A stretch of DNA of 64,000 bases from OM182 bacterium MED-G28. Its GTDB lineage: Bacteria > Pseudomonadota > Gammaproteobacteria > Pseudomonadales > Pseudohongiellaceae. Shown one piece after another: positions 54,002 to 63,167 of this stretch. Under the pieces are notes generated by a model that was not told where the DNA came from, searched no databases, and worked only from the letters and a program-made list of their open reading frames with translations. Where the stretch lies: the NCBI GenBank assembly GCA_002457215.1, contig NTJZ01000010.1, forward strand, positions 58,540-122,539, read 5' to 3'. Numbering within the stretch: position 1 is the first letter of the stretch; the number at the start of each line of letters is the position of its first letter. The translations under genes and the position numbers were made by a program.

Positions 54002-55678
54002 TTAAGCGGCGGCTTGCTGTTCCTGCAATAATTGACTTGCGGCACCCATAAACGCATTTAGGGATGAGGCGATGATATCCTTACTTATGGCGACGCCGCT
54101 ATAGCGTCGGCCTTCGCAACGTATTTGAATATAAGTTGCGGCTTCAGCGTCTGCGCCTTGACCCAGGGCATGTTCACCATATTCCATGATTTCAAAGTCA
54201 ATATTTATTGCTTTTTTCAATGCCTCAACGAAAGCATCAAGCACACCATCACCTTCTCCGCTAATAGCAATATCTTTGCCGAAGTATTCTATATTCGCCT
54301 TGAAAGTCTCTCGCCCTTCTTGTTTTTCAATAGTGAAATTTTCCAAGCTGATGACTTTCTCATTATTCAGGTAGTGGCTATTAAACAATTTCCATATTTC
54401 ATCTGGGTTAATTTCACCACCAAGCTCCTCTGTAACTTTTTGTACGACACGACTAAATTCTATTTGCAGCCAGCGGGGTAATTGGAAGCCAAATTTGCTT
54501 GCTAACACATAAGCAACACCACCCTTGCCTGACTGACTATTTACTCGGATTACATCTTGATAAGTACGGCCAATATCTCGAGGGTCGATTGGCAGATACG
54601 CGATCTCCCAAGGAGTCCCTTCTTCATAGACATCTAAGCACTTCTTAATCGCATCCTGGTGTGAACCAGAAAACGCAGTAAAGACCAAGTCCCCAGAATA
54701 AGCTTGACGGGGATGCACATCTATTTGTGTGCACTCTCTAACTATTGACACGATGCGATCCATGTCGTGTAGGTCCAGCTTAGGATCAATGCCCTGGCTA
54801 TAGAGATTCATTGCCATTACCACAATATCCATATTACCGGTGCGCTCTCCATTGCCCAGCAAAGTGCCTTCGACTCGCTGAGCTCCTCCCATTACTGCGA
54901 GCTCAGCAGCTGCTACAGCGCAGGCGCGATCATTATGAGTATGCAAAGATATGATAACCGAATCGCGATTTTTAATATTACGACAAAACCACTCTACTTG
55001 ATCTGCATAAATATTAGGCGTAGCCATTTCTACAGTAGAGGGTAAATTAATAATACTTGGCTTTTCAGGTGTTGGCTGCCAAACTTCATTTACGGCATCA
55101 CACACCTCAACAGCGAAATCCACTTCAGTACCAGTAAAGCTTTCCGGCGAATATTCAAAAGTCCATTCTGTTTCTCCTTGCAGCGCTGCACACTTTTTAA
55201 CTTCTTTGGCACCATTAACTGCAATTTCTATAATTCCAGCTTTGTCAGTTCTAAAAACTTTCTCTCTTTGCACAATGGAAGTGGAATTATAGACATGAAG
55301 AATTGCTTTAGTTGCTCCTTTTAATGATTCAAAAGTACGTTGTATTAGTTCGGCTCTGGCCTGAGTTAATACCTGGATGGTGACATCATCTGGAATTCTA
55401 TTTTCATCTATAAGACTGCGTACGAAATCGAAATCAGGCTGCGAAGCTGCGGGAAATCCAACTTCAATTTCCTTGAAACCAACTTCAACTAGCAGGCTAA
55501 ACATCTTTTTTTTCTGGGAAACAGACATAGGCTCGATTAATGCCTGATTTCCGTCACGCAGATCAACGCTGCACCAAGTTGGCGCTTCTTTGATCACATT
55601 AGCCGGCCACGTACGATCACTAATATCGATCTGTTGAAAGGGTTTGTACTTTCTATGATCAAATCGATTTTTATTCAT
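54002..55678 (-). CDS. leuA: 2-isopropylmalate synthase
   Basis: 558 residues, the length of the type II enzyme of Pseudomonas and actinobacteria. The N-terminus WCSVDLRDGNQALIEPM carries the acetyl-CoA/metal site, and HTHNDRACAVAAAEL holds the metal ligands. A flexible linker and the C-terminal leucine-binding domain (SGEGDGVLDAFVEALKK) follow. It commits 2-oxoisovalerate to leucine and should be feedback-inhibited. A leader-like frame lies upstream. Confidence 0.96.
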   Translation of the reverse strand: MNKNRFDHRKYKPFQQIDISDRTWPANVIKEAPTWCSVDLRDGNQALIEPMSVSQKKKMFSLLVEVGFKEIEVGFPAASQPDFDFVRSLIDENRIPDDVTIQVLTQARAELIQRTFESLKGATKAILHVYNSTSIVQREKVFRTDKAGIIEIAVNGAKEVKKCAALQGETEWTFEYSPESFTGTEVDFAVEVCDAVNEVWQPTPEKPSIINLPSTVEMATPNIYADQVEWFCRNIKNRDSVIISLHTHNDRACAVAAAELAVMGGAQRVEGTLLGNGERTGNMDIVVMAMNLYSQGIDPKLDLHDMDRIVSIVRECTQIDVHPRQAYSGDLVFTAFSGSHQDAIKKCLDVYEEGTPWEIAYLPIDPRDIGRTYQDVIRVNSQSGKGGVAYVLASKFGFQLPRWLQIEFSRVVQKVTEELGGEINPDEIWKLFNSHYLNNEKVISLENFTIEKQEGRETFKANIEYFGKDIAISGEGDGVLDAFVEALKKAINIDFEIMEYGEHALGQGADAEAATYIQIRCEGRRYSGVAISKDIIASSLNAFMGAASQLLQEQQAAA

Positions 55679-55714
55679 CAGATTGCTCCTAGCTTTGCCA
55701 ACACATTCAGATTC

Positions 55715-55765
55715 TTACGCGGGCTCCCAGACCATAATGCTTCCACTGCAAAAGTGCTTATCCAT
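55715..55765 (-). CDS. 16-codon frame in the leuA 5' leader
   Basis: The 331-base spacer between leuA and the Lrp-type gene (55679-56009) holds no larger gene. It contains a minus-strand frame MDKHFCSGSIMVWEPA with TAAGG five bases before its ATG, ending 36 bases before leuA. It has no leucine run, so a classical leucine attenuator is unlikely. It could be an unrelated regulatory uORF, or chance. The rest of the spacer is AT-rich and presumably carries the divergent promoters. Confidence 0.35.
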   Translation of the reverse strand: MDKHFCSGSIMVWEPA

Positions 55766-56009
55766 TTGACCTTATTGCTCTCACCTTTTTGAGGTTGCTG
55801 TCGCGGGGCACGGGCCTGTTTAACCCTTATCCAAGCCGCCAGCTCGAGTATCAGAACTATAGTAAAATATCTGTAGTTATTCTACACACTTATTTCATAA
55901 AATTAGGTATTTATTAGTTAGTATAGCTATAATAATTTTAATATTTGTTTATTTTATCTAATTTTCAATTTATTATAAGATTTTCTATCTAATTCAAATC
56001 AAACTTCCT

Positions 56010-56489
56010 ATGATCCTAGATAAGTTGGATACCCGCATCCTGCAAGAGCTTCAGAAAAATGGAGCGATCTCTAACTTAGAACTGGCAGAGGCTATAGGTC
56101 TTTCCCCAACACCTTGCGCTAGACGAGTAAAACAATTGAGAGACCTGGGAATTATTGACCGACAGGTAACATTGCTAAATGCATCCAAACTGGAATTAAA
56201 GCTTACCGCGCTAATCCAAATAAGTATGGATAGACACACACCAGACCGGTTCGAAATTTTTGAAGAAAAAGTGAAAAGCTATCCCGAGGTAATTGAATGC
56301 CTACTAATCACAGGTCTGTCAGCAGACTACCAATTAAAAGTTGTTGTACCAGACATGGAGTATTATCAAGAGTTCCTATTGAACAAAATTACTCGCATTG
56401 AAGGGGTTACTGATGTGCATTCCAGCTTCATTTTGCGAGAAGTCGTAAACTCTACAAAACTTCCACTGAACCATATACAGCACAAATAA
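56010..56489 (+). CDS. Lrp/AsnC-family transcription regulator
   Basis: 159 residues. The N-terminal helix-turn-helix (LDKLDTRILQELQKNGAISNLELAEAIGLSPTPCARRVKQL) and the C-terminal RAM ligand domain (VIECLLITGLSADYQLKVVV) are both intact. It is divergent from leuA across an AT-rich spacer, which suggests it may control amino-acid genes, possibly leuA. The stop abuts the end of the convergent response-regulator gene. Confidence 0.9.
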   Translation: MILDKLDTRILQELQKNGAISNLELAEAIGLSPTPCARRVKQLRDLGIIDRQVTLLNASKLELKLTALIQISMDRHTPDRFEIFEEKVKSYPEVIECLLITGLSADYQLKVVVPDMEYYQEFLLNKITRIEGVTDVHSSFILREVVNSTKLPLNHIQHK

Positions 56490-57308
56490 CTAAAAAAAGT
56501 GCTTAACTTTCCCTTTGTAAGATCGACTCATCTTTATTGACGAACCACAACTCAAGGTTAAATGAAATTCACCATTGATATGGGATGAGACCTTTTCGAC
56601 TTGCTCTGTATTTACGATAGTGGATCGGTGTACTCTTTGAAAAATCAAAGGGTCGAGTTTGGCTTCTAGTTCTTTCATGGTTGTGCGCATGATGTGAGTT
56701 TCATTTTTCACATGCACACACATGTAGTCTCCAGCCGCATCGATCCAATCGATATCCTTAACTGGCACGAATGTAATTGACGACCCATCTTTTATTGCAA
56801 GTCGATCAGCGCGCTCGACAATGTCTTCCTCACTATAAATCAGCTCTCCAATAGCCGAAGCCGACTTCCCAGTAAGACTTACTGCGAGCTCCAGTAATTT
56901 CTGCTTCTCAGGAATAGCAACCTTTTGTTCCTTTTGCTGCTTAGCACGATCGATAGCTCTTGCCAAACCCTCTACCTCAACAGGCTTTAACAAATAATCA
57001 ATTGCATGCACTTTAAATGCAGCTACCGCAAAAGCATCGTAAGCTGTCACGAAAATTATCATTGGCATAACGTCGCCTTGCACTTCATTGATTACTTCAA
57101 AGCCAGTCATACCTGGCATTTGAATATCGAGAAATACGACATCTGGCTCATGTTCTATTATGGCAGCAATAGCTTCTTTCCCATTCCGGCACTCTGCTAC
57201 GATTTCAAGGTCTTCATATTGCTCAATGCGCATAGACAGCCCTTGTCGCGCCAACTCTTCATCATCAACAATAATTGCCTTCAATTTTTTTGATTCACTC
57301 TGATTCAT
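56490..57308 (-). CDS. LytTR-type response regulator (AlgR-like)
   Basis: 272 residues. The receiver domain has phospho-acceptor Asp61 (VVFLDIQMPGMTG) and the conserved Asp pair in IIVDDEEL; a LytTR DNA-binding domain (from about 165) has VHRSTIVNTEQVEKV. The gene overlaps the sensor kinase gene by 14 bases, so the pair is translationally coupled. In Pseudomonas the similar AlgR controls alginate and motility; regulon here unknown. Confidence 0.92.
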   Translation of the reverse strand: MNQSESKKLKAIIVDDEELARQGLSMRIEQYEDLEIVAECRNGKEAIAAIIEHEPDVVFLDIQMPGMTGFEVINEVQGDVMPMIIFVTAYDAFAVAAFKVHAIDYLLKPVEVEGLARAIDRAKQQKEQKVAIPEKQKLLELAVSLTGKSASAIGELIYSEEDIVERADRLAIKDGSSITFVPVKDIDWIDAAGDYMCVHVKNETHIMRTTMKELEAKLDPLIFQRVHRSTIVNTEQVEKVSSHINGEFHLTLSCGSSIKMSRSYKGKVKHFF

Positions 57309-58389
57309 AAGGAATTACCACCGTAACTTTAAGGCCCCTAGGCTTGGCATTTGCAAACACTAATTTATGGTCATTTCCGTAAATTTCTTCCAAACGGTTC
57401 CTAATATTACTGATACCTACTCCTTTGGAAAGAGACAATCTTGCCTCAGCGTCTTCCTCAGGTAATCCAGGACCGTCATCGGTGACATCAAGAGTCAAAA
57501 AATTCCCGCTTTCGCGAGCTCTTATACTAATCGTACCTCCAGATTCGATCTTAGTAATACCATGTTTAATTGAATTTTCGATAATCGGCTGCAGCAGCAT
57601 TGTTGGCACTAATGCCACTTGTGCGCTCACTTCTATATCGAACTGTAATTTTAAGCGCTCTGCAAAACGAACTTTCTCGATATCCAAATAAAGTTTAGAA
57701 GTCTCTAGCTCATGAGCCAGGCTTACCCGATCTAAGGGAGAGTGATCGAGAGAGTATCGAAGAAACTTACTTAACTTTGTCACCATTTCATTCGCTTGAT
57801 CAGTTGTCTTGGAGAGGACAAGCGTCGAAATAGCGTTCAGCGTGTTAAACAAAAAATGTGGATTGAGTTGGTAACGCAACATTAATAATTGAGCTTCATG
57901 GGCTAGAGCTTCAGACCGTAATACCTTTTCCCGCTCTAACTGGAGAAGTAGGATTAATTTGATAACAAAATAAAGCCCTCCCCATATGAAAAAAACGGGA
58001 TACGTTAGATCTAAAATAGCATCGAATCGATCCTGAGGAATTACTCCAAAACTCGCGAGCCCCGCCCAATCTTGGGGAACCATTCGCCCAGCAGCAGCAA
58101 TTATAGCTGGCCACAATACCGAGGCTATAGAAATAGATAGCAAACAAATCAATGAGCGAACTATAAGGCGAAACCCAGATACAAGATTAAACAAATACCG
58201 AAGCCCTGAGGATAATATGAATCCAAGAGCCGCTATGGAGAAATAACTTACAGAGCGGGCAAAAAGATAACTGTTTGGTTCAAAAGCAAAGGTGCCCGCA
58301 ACCAAAAGGCTAAACCAAATCGACCAACCCGCTATCTGGTAAGACCAAAACGGATTGCCTCTTATCACCGCCAAAGCATTATTTTTCAT
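57295..58389 (-). CDS. LytS/AlgZ-type membrane sensor kinase
   Basis: 364 residues. About five membrane helices in the first 150 residues precede a His-kinase domain with the H-box QLNPHFLFNTLNAIS (His178) and a nucleotide-binding part with IIENSIKHGI and DDGPGLPEED. This non-canonical H-box marks the LytS/AlgZ class that pairs with LytTR regulators. It probably senses an envelope or metabolite signal. mdh ends 39 bases upstream. Confidence 0.9.
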   Translation of the reverse strand: MKNNALAVIRGNPFWSYQIAGWSIWFSLLVAGTFAFEPNSYLFARSVSYFSIAALGFILSSGLRYLFNLVSGFRLIVRSLICLLSISIASVLWPAIIAAAGRMVPQDWAGLASFGVIPQDRFDAILDLTYPVFFIWGGLYFVIKLILLLQLEREKVLRSEALAHEAQLLMLRYQLNPHFLFNTLNAISTLVLSKTTDQANEMVTKLSKFLRYSLDHSPLDRVSLAHELETSKLYLDIEKVRFAERLKLQFDIEVSAQVALVPTMLLQPIIENSIKHGITKIESGGTISIRARESGNFLTLDVTDDGPGLPEEDAEARLSLSKGVGISNIRNRLEEIYGNDHKLVFANAKPRGLKVTVVIPYESE

Positions 58390-58428
58390 CTTTTGTAGGA
58401 TAATCCGATAGCACTTGCATTAGAGTAT

Positions 58429-59406
58429 CTACGGTAACAAAGCTGAAACCCCATCTTTCTCTTCCTTAAGCTCTACTTCGGTTTTTTTGATTAGCTCTCG
58501 ACTCAGATCGTTAATTGAAAGCCCTTTAACCACCGAGTAACTTCCTCCCTCACAAATAACTGGAAAAGAGAATACCAGCCCCTCTTCAACACCATAACAT
58601 CCATCACTATATATCCCCATACTAACCATCCCCCCATTTGTTCCACTCACCCAATCACGCATATGCTCTATAGCTGCATTGGCTGCAGAAGCCGCGCTGG
58701 ATAAACCCCTGGCCTTAATAATGGCTGCTCCTCGCTGTTGCACGGTGGGGATGAAATTTTCGACAATCCAAGAAGCTTCGACCAAATCAGTTGCTGGCTG
58801 ACCGGCTACCGTGCAGTGATGAATGTCTGGGTATTGAGTAGCTGAATGATTTCCCCAAATAATCATGCCATTGATATCGGTATTATGATTTTCGGTCTTG
58901 TTCGCAAGTTGCGCAATCGCACGATTGTGATCCAGGCGCGTCATGGCGGTAAATTGACTGGGGTCCAAATCTGGAGCATTGCGATAGGCGATCAGCGCGT
59001 TGGTATTCGCCGGGTTACCTACAACCAGAACTTTAACGTCACGGCTAGCTACTTTATTTATTGCATGGCCTTGTAAAGAAAAAATTTGAGCATTCGCTTC
59101 CAGCAAATCCTTGCGTTCCATTCCAGGACCGCGTGGCCTGGCGCCTACCAACACACAATAATCGGCATCTTTAAATGCCACCTCAGGGTTATCACTCTGC
59201 ACAATTCCTGCAACTAATGGGAAAGCACAATCTTCGATTTCCATCACAGTACCCTGCAACGCTTCCAAAGCAGGTGTAATCTCAAGTAACTGGAGAATTA
59301 TGGGCTGGTCGGTACCCAGCATTTCTCCAGCTGCCAGTCTAAATAAGAGCGAATAACTGATTTGTCCTGCTGCTCCGGTGACAGCAACGCGCACGGGTAC
59401 TTTCAT
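58429..59406 (-). CDS. mdh: Malate dehydrogenase (cytoplasmic-type)
   Basis: 325 residues. [21 protein letters not shown] is the NAD-binding start, [18 protein letters not shown] the mobile loop with substrate-binding arginines, and [12 protein letters not shown] the catalytic His region. The length and the GQISYSLL start fit the eukaryote-like cytoplasmic group found in many Proteobacteria. It oxidises malate in the TCA cycle. It stands alone. Confidence 0.95.
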   Translation of the reverse strand: MKVPVRVAVTGAAGQISYSLLFRLAAGEMLGTDQPIILQLLEITPALEALQGTVMEIEDCAFPLVAGIVQSDNPEVAFKDADYCVLVGARPRGPGMERKDLLEANAQIFSLQGHAINKVASRDVKVLVVGNPANTNALIAYRNAPDLDPSQFTAMTRLDHNRAIAQLANKTENHNTDINGMIIWGNHSATQYPDIHHCTVAGQPATDLVEASWIVENFIPTVQQRGAAIIKARGLSSAASAANAAIEHMRDWVSGTNGGMVSMGIYSDGCYGVEEGLVFSFPVICEGGSYSVVKGLSINDLSRELIKKTEVELKEEKDGVSALLP

Positions 59407-59566
59407 TATCTCAAAGTCCTTCTATAGTTTTAAAAATTAAGCGATTTGAATGAAGCGGATACAGAGCCGTCTAGTATACCAGAATATCCTTCGGGATGAG
59501 ATACTGATACTGTCCTACAGCTTTGAATCAAACGTCACCGATATACGGTAGTTCTCTCGATACTAA

Positions 59567-60610
59567 TTAATAAATAAACATGGCGTCACCATAACTAAAA
59601 AATCGGTAGCGCTTCCGAATAGCTTCTTGATAAGCATCAAGTATAACTTTTTTTGAACTAAACGCGCTCACTAACATTAGCAATGTAGATTCCGGCAAGT
59701 GAAAGTTGGTAATCATTGCATCGACTATTTGAAACTTATACCCCGGATAAATAAAAATAGCCGTCTCTTTTTGAGTCGCCTTTAGTTTGCCATCCTCTGC
59801 CGCACTTTCTAAACATCGAACGCTTGTTGTACCTACAGCAATTACTCTTCCTTCCTTCTCTCTGCATTGCTCCACTTTGTTACAGACAGAAGCGTCTAAT
59901 TCAATAAACTCCCTATGCATTCGATGTTCTTCCAAGTTTTTAACTCTAACCGGCTGAAAAGTTCCTGCGCCAACATGAAGAGTAAGAAAAGCTGTATTAA
60001 TGCCATTCCCAAGAAGATTCGATATCAGTGACCGGTCAAAATGCAAACCCGCTGTAGGTGCAGCCACTGCACCTTCTTTAGTTGCATAAATTGTCTGATA
60101 TCGTTTTAGATCTAACGCTTCCTCTTGCCTTCTAATGTAAGGCGGTAGCGGCATATACCCATGGGGGAATAATGATTGACTAAGACTAATCTCGCTGCCG
60201 AACTGAATTTTAAAGAAACCCTCTTCCAGATCTAGCACAGTAGCAACAAGAGAATCCTCGGGCTGGTCAGTATTCTTAGCGTAAAAAAACAATTTACTGC
60301 CGATTTTGGGGGATTTGCTCGCTTTAATCTGAGCCAATAAGCAATTGTCCAACATTATCCGTTCGACCAAGATTTCTATCTTTCCTCCTGTCTCCTTTTC
60401 GCCAAAAAACCTGGCAGGAATAACTTTCGTATTATTGAAAACCAACAAGTCATTTGGTCTCAAATAATTCAATAAATCAGTAAAGTACTTGTGTGCCATT
60501 TCACCAGAAACAGAATTAAGGCACAGTAAACGGCTGGAGGTACGAGCGTCAGCTGGATAGTGAGCAATCAACTCTTCTGGTAATTCGTAAGAAAATTCAC
60601 TTACTTTCAT
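59567..60610 (-). CDS. queA: S-adenosylmethionine:tRNA ribosyltransferase-isomerase QueA
   Basis: 347 residues, with FSYELPEELIAHYPADARTSSRLL, NDLLVFNNTKVIPARF, AAPTAGLHFD and the closing YRFFSYGDAMFI motif. It makes epoxyqueuosine in the tRNA wobble position. The usual partner tgt is not downstream, where mdh lies instead. It reads away from tRNA-Leu. Confidence 0.97.
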   Translation of the reverse strand: MKVSEFSYELPEELIAHYPADARTSSRLLCLNSVSGEMAHKYFTDLLNYLRPNDLLVFNNTKVIPARFFGEKETGGKIEILVERIMLDNCLLAQIKASKSPKIGSKLFFYAKNTDQPEDSLVATVLDLEEGFFKIQFGSEISLSQSLFPHGYMPLPPYIRRQEEALDLKRYQTIYATKEGAVAAPTAGLHFDRSLISNLLGNGINTAFLTLHVGAGTFQPVRVKNLEEHRMHREFIELDASVCNKVEQCREKEGRVIAVGTTSVRCLESAAEDGKLKATQKETAIFIYPGYKFQIVDAMITNFHLPESTLLMLVSAFSSKKVILDAYQEAIRKRYRFFSYGDAMFIY

Positions 60611-60846
60611 AGATGGTAGTATCGTCTGAATGATCGAGAGTGAAGCCTATAGAAATAGTTATAAAGGATAAAGCGTTGAGGTTACTATTTGCTTAGTTAG
60701 GAGCTGGAGGCAGGTTTCATTGCGCTAAAATTTGCAATTGGTATAATCCCGACCGCCGTATACTCAGAATACTAAAAGACTCTGCGGAGTTATAGCTCAG
60801 GTCCTCTGGGAATTGAATCTGGGACTAATGTTTATAATTGAATACT

Positions 60847-60933
60847 GCCAGCGTGGTGAAATTGGTAGACACGATGGATTCAAAATCCATTGCCTTCACG
60901 GGCGTGGCGGTTCGAGTCCGCCCGCTGGTACCA
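60847..60933 (+). tRNA. tRNA-Leu (anticodon CAA)
   Basis: An 87-base type II tRNA with CCA encoded. The acceptor GCCAGCG pairs with CGCTGGT (one G-T pair), the D-loop is TGGTGAAATTGGTAGACA, the anticodon loop TTCAAAA carries CAA for the UUG codon, a long variable arm follows, and GGTTCGAGTCC is the T-loop. Phage and mobile remnants begin directly after it, so it may have been an integration site. Confidence 0.97.
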
Positions 60934-61002
60934 GTCATTCATTTAAACACTTCTAGATTCATCTAATCCCTTCTGATCAGCCCCTTATAGCCCAATAAAT
61001 AA

Positions 61003-61290
61003 AGACAGCCCGAGGTTTTTACCGCATACAGGAAGGGCAAAGCTAGAGCGATATCAAAGGTCGCATCAGCCCTGATGAAAGGGATCGAACGTGGTGATAT
61101 GCGAGCGATTCAATTCTTCCTCAAGACACAAGCTGGTTGGACTGAGAAGCATGCTCTGGAGGTCTCAGCCGCGCGTGAGGAAGAAGAAGATCGCACAATT
61201 CGGATTATTCGAGTTGAACCTGATGAAGATGGCAATCCTCGTCCTACAGGTCATACAAGCCCTTTTATAGAACCGCCAGCCGATGACTAA
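61003..61290 (+). pseudogene. 5'-truncated phage small-terminase remnant
   Basis: The frame is open from 61003, just after a stop, with no acceptable start before the ATG at 61075. The upstream codons read as protein (EVFTAYRKGKARAISKVASA) and join MKGIERGDMRAIQFFLKTQ. The pattern of a basic helix, then L-x(3-4)-GD-x-RAI-x-F-LKTQAGWTEK, is typical of small terminase subunits. The N-terminal DNA-binding part is missing, so the gene was probably cut by a deletion when the prophage decayed. Confidence 0.55.
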
Positions 61291-61420
61291 CGAAAAGAAG
61301 GCAAAGCTCTATGCTGAGCGGATCGCTGAGATTAATCGTCAGATAGAAACTGGCACTCTCAATTTCGAGCAAGCACGACTGTCTATCGACACGTACAAGT
61401 GGCTAGAGGTGGGCGCATAA
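61283..61420 (+). CDS. Small phage-type protein of unknown function
   Basis: A 45-residue frame whose ATG overlaps the end of the terminase remnant, as in compact phage genes. It reads MTNEKKAKLYAERIAEINRQ then IETGTLNFEQARLSIDTY, all helical and charged. I recognise no family. It may survive because it is short. Confidence 0.4.
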   Translation: MTNEKKAKLYAERIAEINRQIETGTLNFEQARLSIDTYKWLEVGA

Positions 61421-61484
61421 CTTTTATAACGATTGAGCTCACATGCGGCGGTTGGGAAGCCACCAATGGGAGATTTATTCAAAA

Positions 61485-61604
61485 ACAGAGCGCTTTAGCG
61501 ACTCAAGAAAACGTTCTAACCCAAACAGAGCGCTTTAGCGACTCAAGAAAACGTTCTAACCCAAACAGAGCGCTTTAGCGACTCAAGAAAACGTTCTAAC
61601 CCAA
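61485..61604. repeat. Three tandem copies of a perfect 40-bp unit
   Basis: The unit starting ACAGAGCGCTTTAGCGACTC is repeated exactly at 61485, 61525 and 61565, with no spacers. Each contains an imperfect inverted pair (GAGCGC and GCGACTC around TTTA) that could form a short hairpin. The third copy leads into a hairpin at 61599-61620. The region 61421-61765 (345 bases) otherwise shows no gene. Confidence 0.9.
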
Positions 61605-61620
61605 ACAAAGTTGTTTGGGT
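61599..61620 (+). terminator. Hairpin closing the 40-bp repeat array
   Basis: ACCCAAACAA (61599-61608) pairs perfectly with TTGTTTGGGT (61611-61620) around a two-base centre. The left arm is formed by the end of the repeat. No strong T tract follows, so termination is only possible; the hairpin may have another role. Confidence 0.4.
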
Positions 61621-61765
61621 AATTTATATCCGTAAACTCGGGGGCGTTTTTTAGTTAATTAATATTATTTACGTGTTTCATAGGCGCCGCTCATTGGTGC
61701 TAACTACTCGTGAATACATACTCATTGAAACCTTGTAGCAGTGTATTGACACTTAGGATTAATGA

Positions 61766-62059
61766 ATGCGAGAGCTAATAAAAAAAAAGTGGCTAAGCTG
61801 CGGTTGTTGTGGCATAGATTTTCGAGTTTGGGAGGGGTACGTAGGTCAAGATCATGGCTCTGGAACTTGTAAGCATTGCCAAAAATTAATAGAAGAAAAA
61901 AAGGAACACGATTTTGATACATCTATTAGAAAGTTACGAAACCGCCTCAGTGTCAAAAATCAACTAAAATTTGATTGTCTTGACAGGGATTTTAAAAAAG
62001 CTTTACTAACGAAAACTCTAGATGACAAAGCTTTAAAGTATGTAATTAAGAATTATTAA
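61766..62059 (+). CDS. Small zinc-finger-like protein of unknown function
   Basis: 97 residues. Two cysteine pairs (SCGCCG near 12-15 and TCKHC near 34-38) could bind one zinc; the rest is Lys- and Asp-rich helix (KEHDFDTSIRKLRNRLS). It has no signal peptide. It lies in the mobile remnant zone with no clear ribosome site, and the start in an A-rich run is uncertain. A competing frame begins at 61762, but only this one keeps the Cys pattern. Confidence 0.5.
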   Translation: MRELIKKKWLSCGCCGIDFRVWEGYVGQDHGSGTCKHCQKLIEEKKEHDFDTSIRKLRNRLSVKNQLKFDCLDRDFKKALLTKTLDDKALKYVIKNY

Positions 62060-62128
62060 AGCACAAGAGAATGGTAAGCCGTGTCTTGTCACGATTAATC
62101 AGCGGAGCTCATTTAGAATACTTTTATA

Positions 62129-62317
62129 ATGGCTGAAGGATTGGCAAGCGCTGCGCCACAAAGGTCTTCCACTCCGCCTGCCTATCCTACGTCTGCACTC
62201 CCCGCAGGTGGTGGGATGCAAGGGTCGGGCGGGATGGGAGTTCAAGGGTATAACACTGGCGGCGTTATAAGAATGCAAGATGGAAGGCAAACGCCTAGCA
62301 ACCGTAAAGATTATTAA
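62129..62317 (+). CDS. Orphan Gly/Pro-rich frame, possible phage structural remnant
   Basis: 62 residues, rich in Gly, Pro and Ser, ending YNTGGVIRMQDGRQT. The GGVIRMQDG type of stretch recurs in phage virion proteins. In the next ~200 bases, sensible amino-acid runs continue in other frames (62280-62435 in one, 62372-62530 in another), consistent with a decayed longer gene. The stretch 62318-62493 therefore holds only fragments. Confidence 0.3.
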   Translation: MAEGLASAAPQRSSTPPAYPTSALPAGGGMQGSGGMGVQGYNTGGVIRMQDGRQTPSNRKDY

Positions 62318-62493
62318 GTGGCTAGCGTCCAAGCTCGATCCTTCCACTTACGGCAATCACTCAACTGATAAACCTCAGACAGACCTCAATGCCATGCATC
62401 TGGAAGCGATACGGTCACCGGCCCAAATGGATTAATTACTGCAGATAACGCCCGCACCATCGTGGGCAACTATAACATTCCAGTTGATCCTAT

Positions 62494-63063
62494 TTACAAA
62501 TTTCCAATAGCAATTTGGACAGCTTCCTGACTTAAAAAGGTTGCAGACCATGCCAAGAGGAGGAATTTATGCATCCTAATGGTTGTGAAGAAAACACCAG
62601 AAATAGAAAGAATAACCATTACCCAACCAAAAAAGATTTCCAAAAAAGATTGTTCGAAATCGATGATCAAAGGAGTAATATTTAGGTGCAGCCACAACAA
62701 CGTTAGAGTAACGAAAAAAGGTTTGCGAGCTTCAATAAAATATTCACCGGGGTCTAATTGCTGATTTTGGCCTTCTGGCGTAGGTAAAAAAACTGAACTA
62801 AGGAAGAAGCAAACAACTAGGAAGAAAGGGACAAGAATAAATTCCCATATCGATATTTCATTAACTTCGTTATATAGACGCCAAAAAGACCAAAAATAAC
62901 CCAGGAGAACTATTAATAAAACTAAGCACCATAGCGAGAAAAACCAACCTAGAGGCTTCCAATTTGTAATGACGATTGTTTTTGAAAATTTGTTTAAAAG
63001 GTTTGTAGCAGATAAGCCTAATACAATAGCTACAATGGTCGCCATGTATTCAAAAATACTCAC
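62494..63063 (-). CDS. Membrane protein of unknown family, copy 1
   Basis: 189 residues with about five membrane helices, beginning MSIFEYMATIVAIVLGLSAT. Internal landmarks shared with its neighbour are TNW followed by an aromatic helix, LGYFWSFW, SSVFLPTP and an EARKPFF segment. I do not recognise a named family. It is a tandem paralog of the gene at 63168-63725, separated by 104 bases, and both read away from the window end. Confidence 0.65.
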   Translation of the reverse strand: MSIFEYMATIVAIVLGLSATNLLNKFSKTIVITNWKPLGWFFSLWCLVLLIVLLGYFWSFWRLYNEVNEISIWEFILVPFFLVVCFFLSSVFLPTPEGQNQQLDPGEYFIEARKPFFVTLTLLWLHLNITPLIIDFEQSFLEIFFGWVMVILSISGVFFTTIRMHKFLLLAWSATFLSQEAVQIAIGNL

Positions 63064-63167
63064 GTCAATTAAACCAGAGCAGGGTTATTGTTGTTAGTAG
63101 TTTGTTCATTCTACATTCCGCGCATTTCAGCTACACCTTCTAAATTCTTGTAATTAGAAAAACCGAA

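Noticed and set aside
55679..55870. Leucine attenuator before leuA
   Set aside because: No short frame with consecutive leucine codons and no clear alternative hairpins were seen.
60785..60830. A second tRNA just before tRNA-Leu
   Set aside because: There is a TAGCTCAGG D-loop-like string and a GGAATTGAATCTGGGA string, but no acceptor or anticodon stems form; it is at best a decayed fragment.
61485..61604. CRISPR array
   Set aside because: The three 40-bp copies are directly joined with no spacers and there are no cas genes.
61418..61620. Integron attC site or cassette
   Set aside because: I looked for RYYYAAC and GTTRRRY core pairs around the repeats and found no proper pair.
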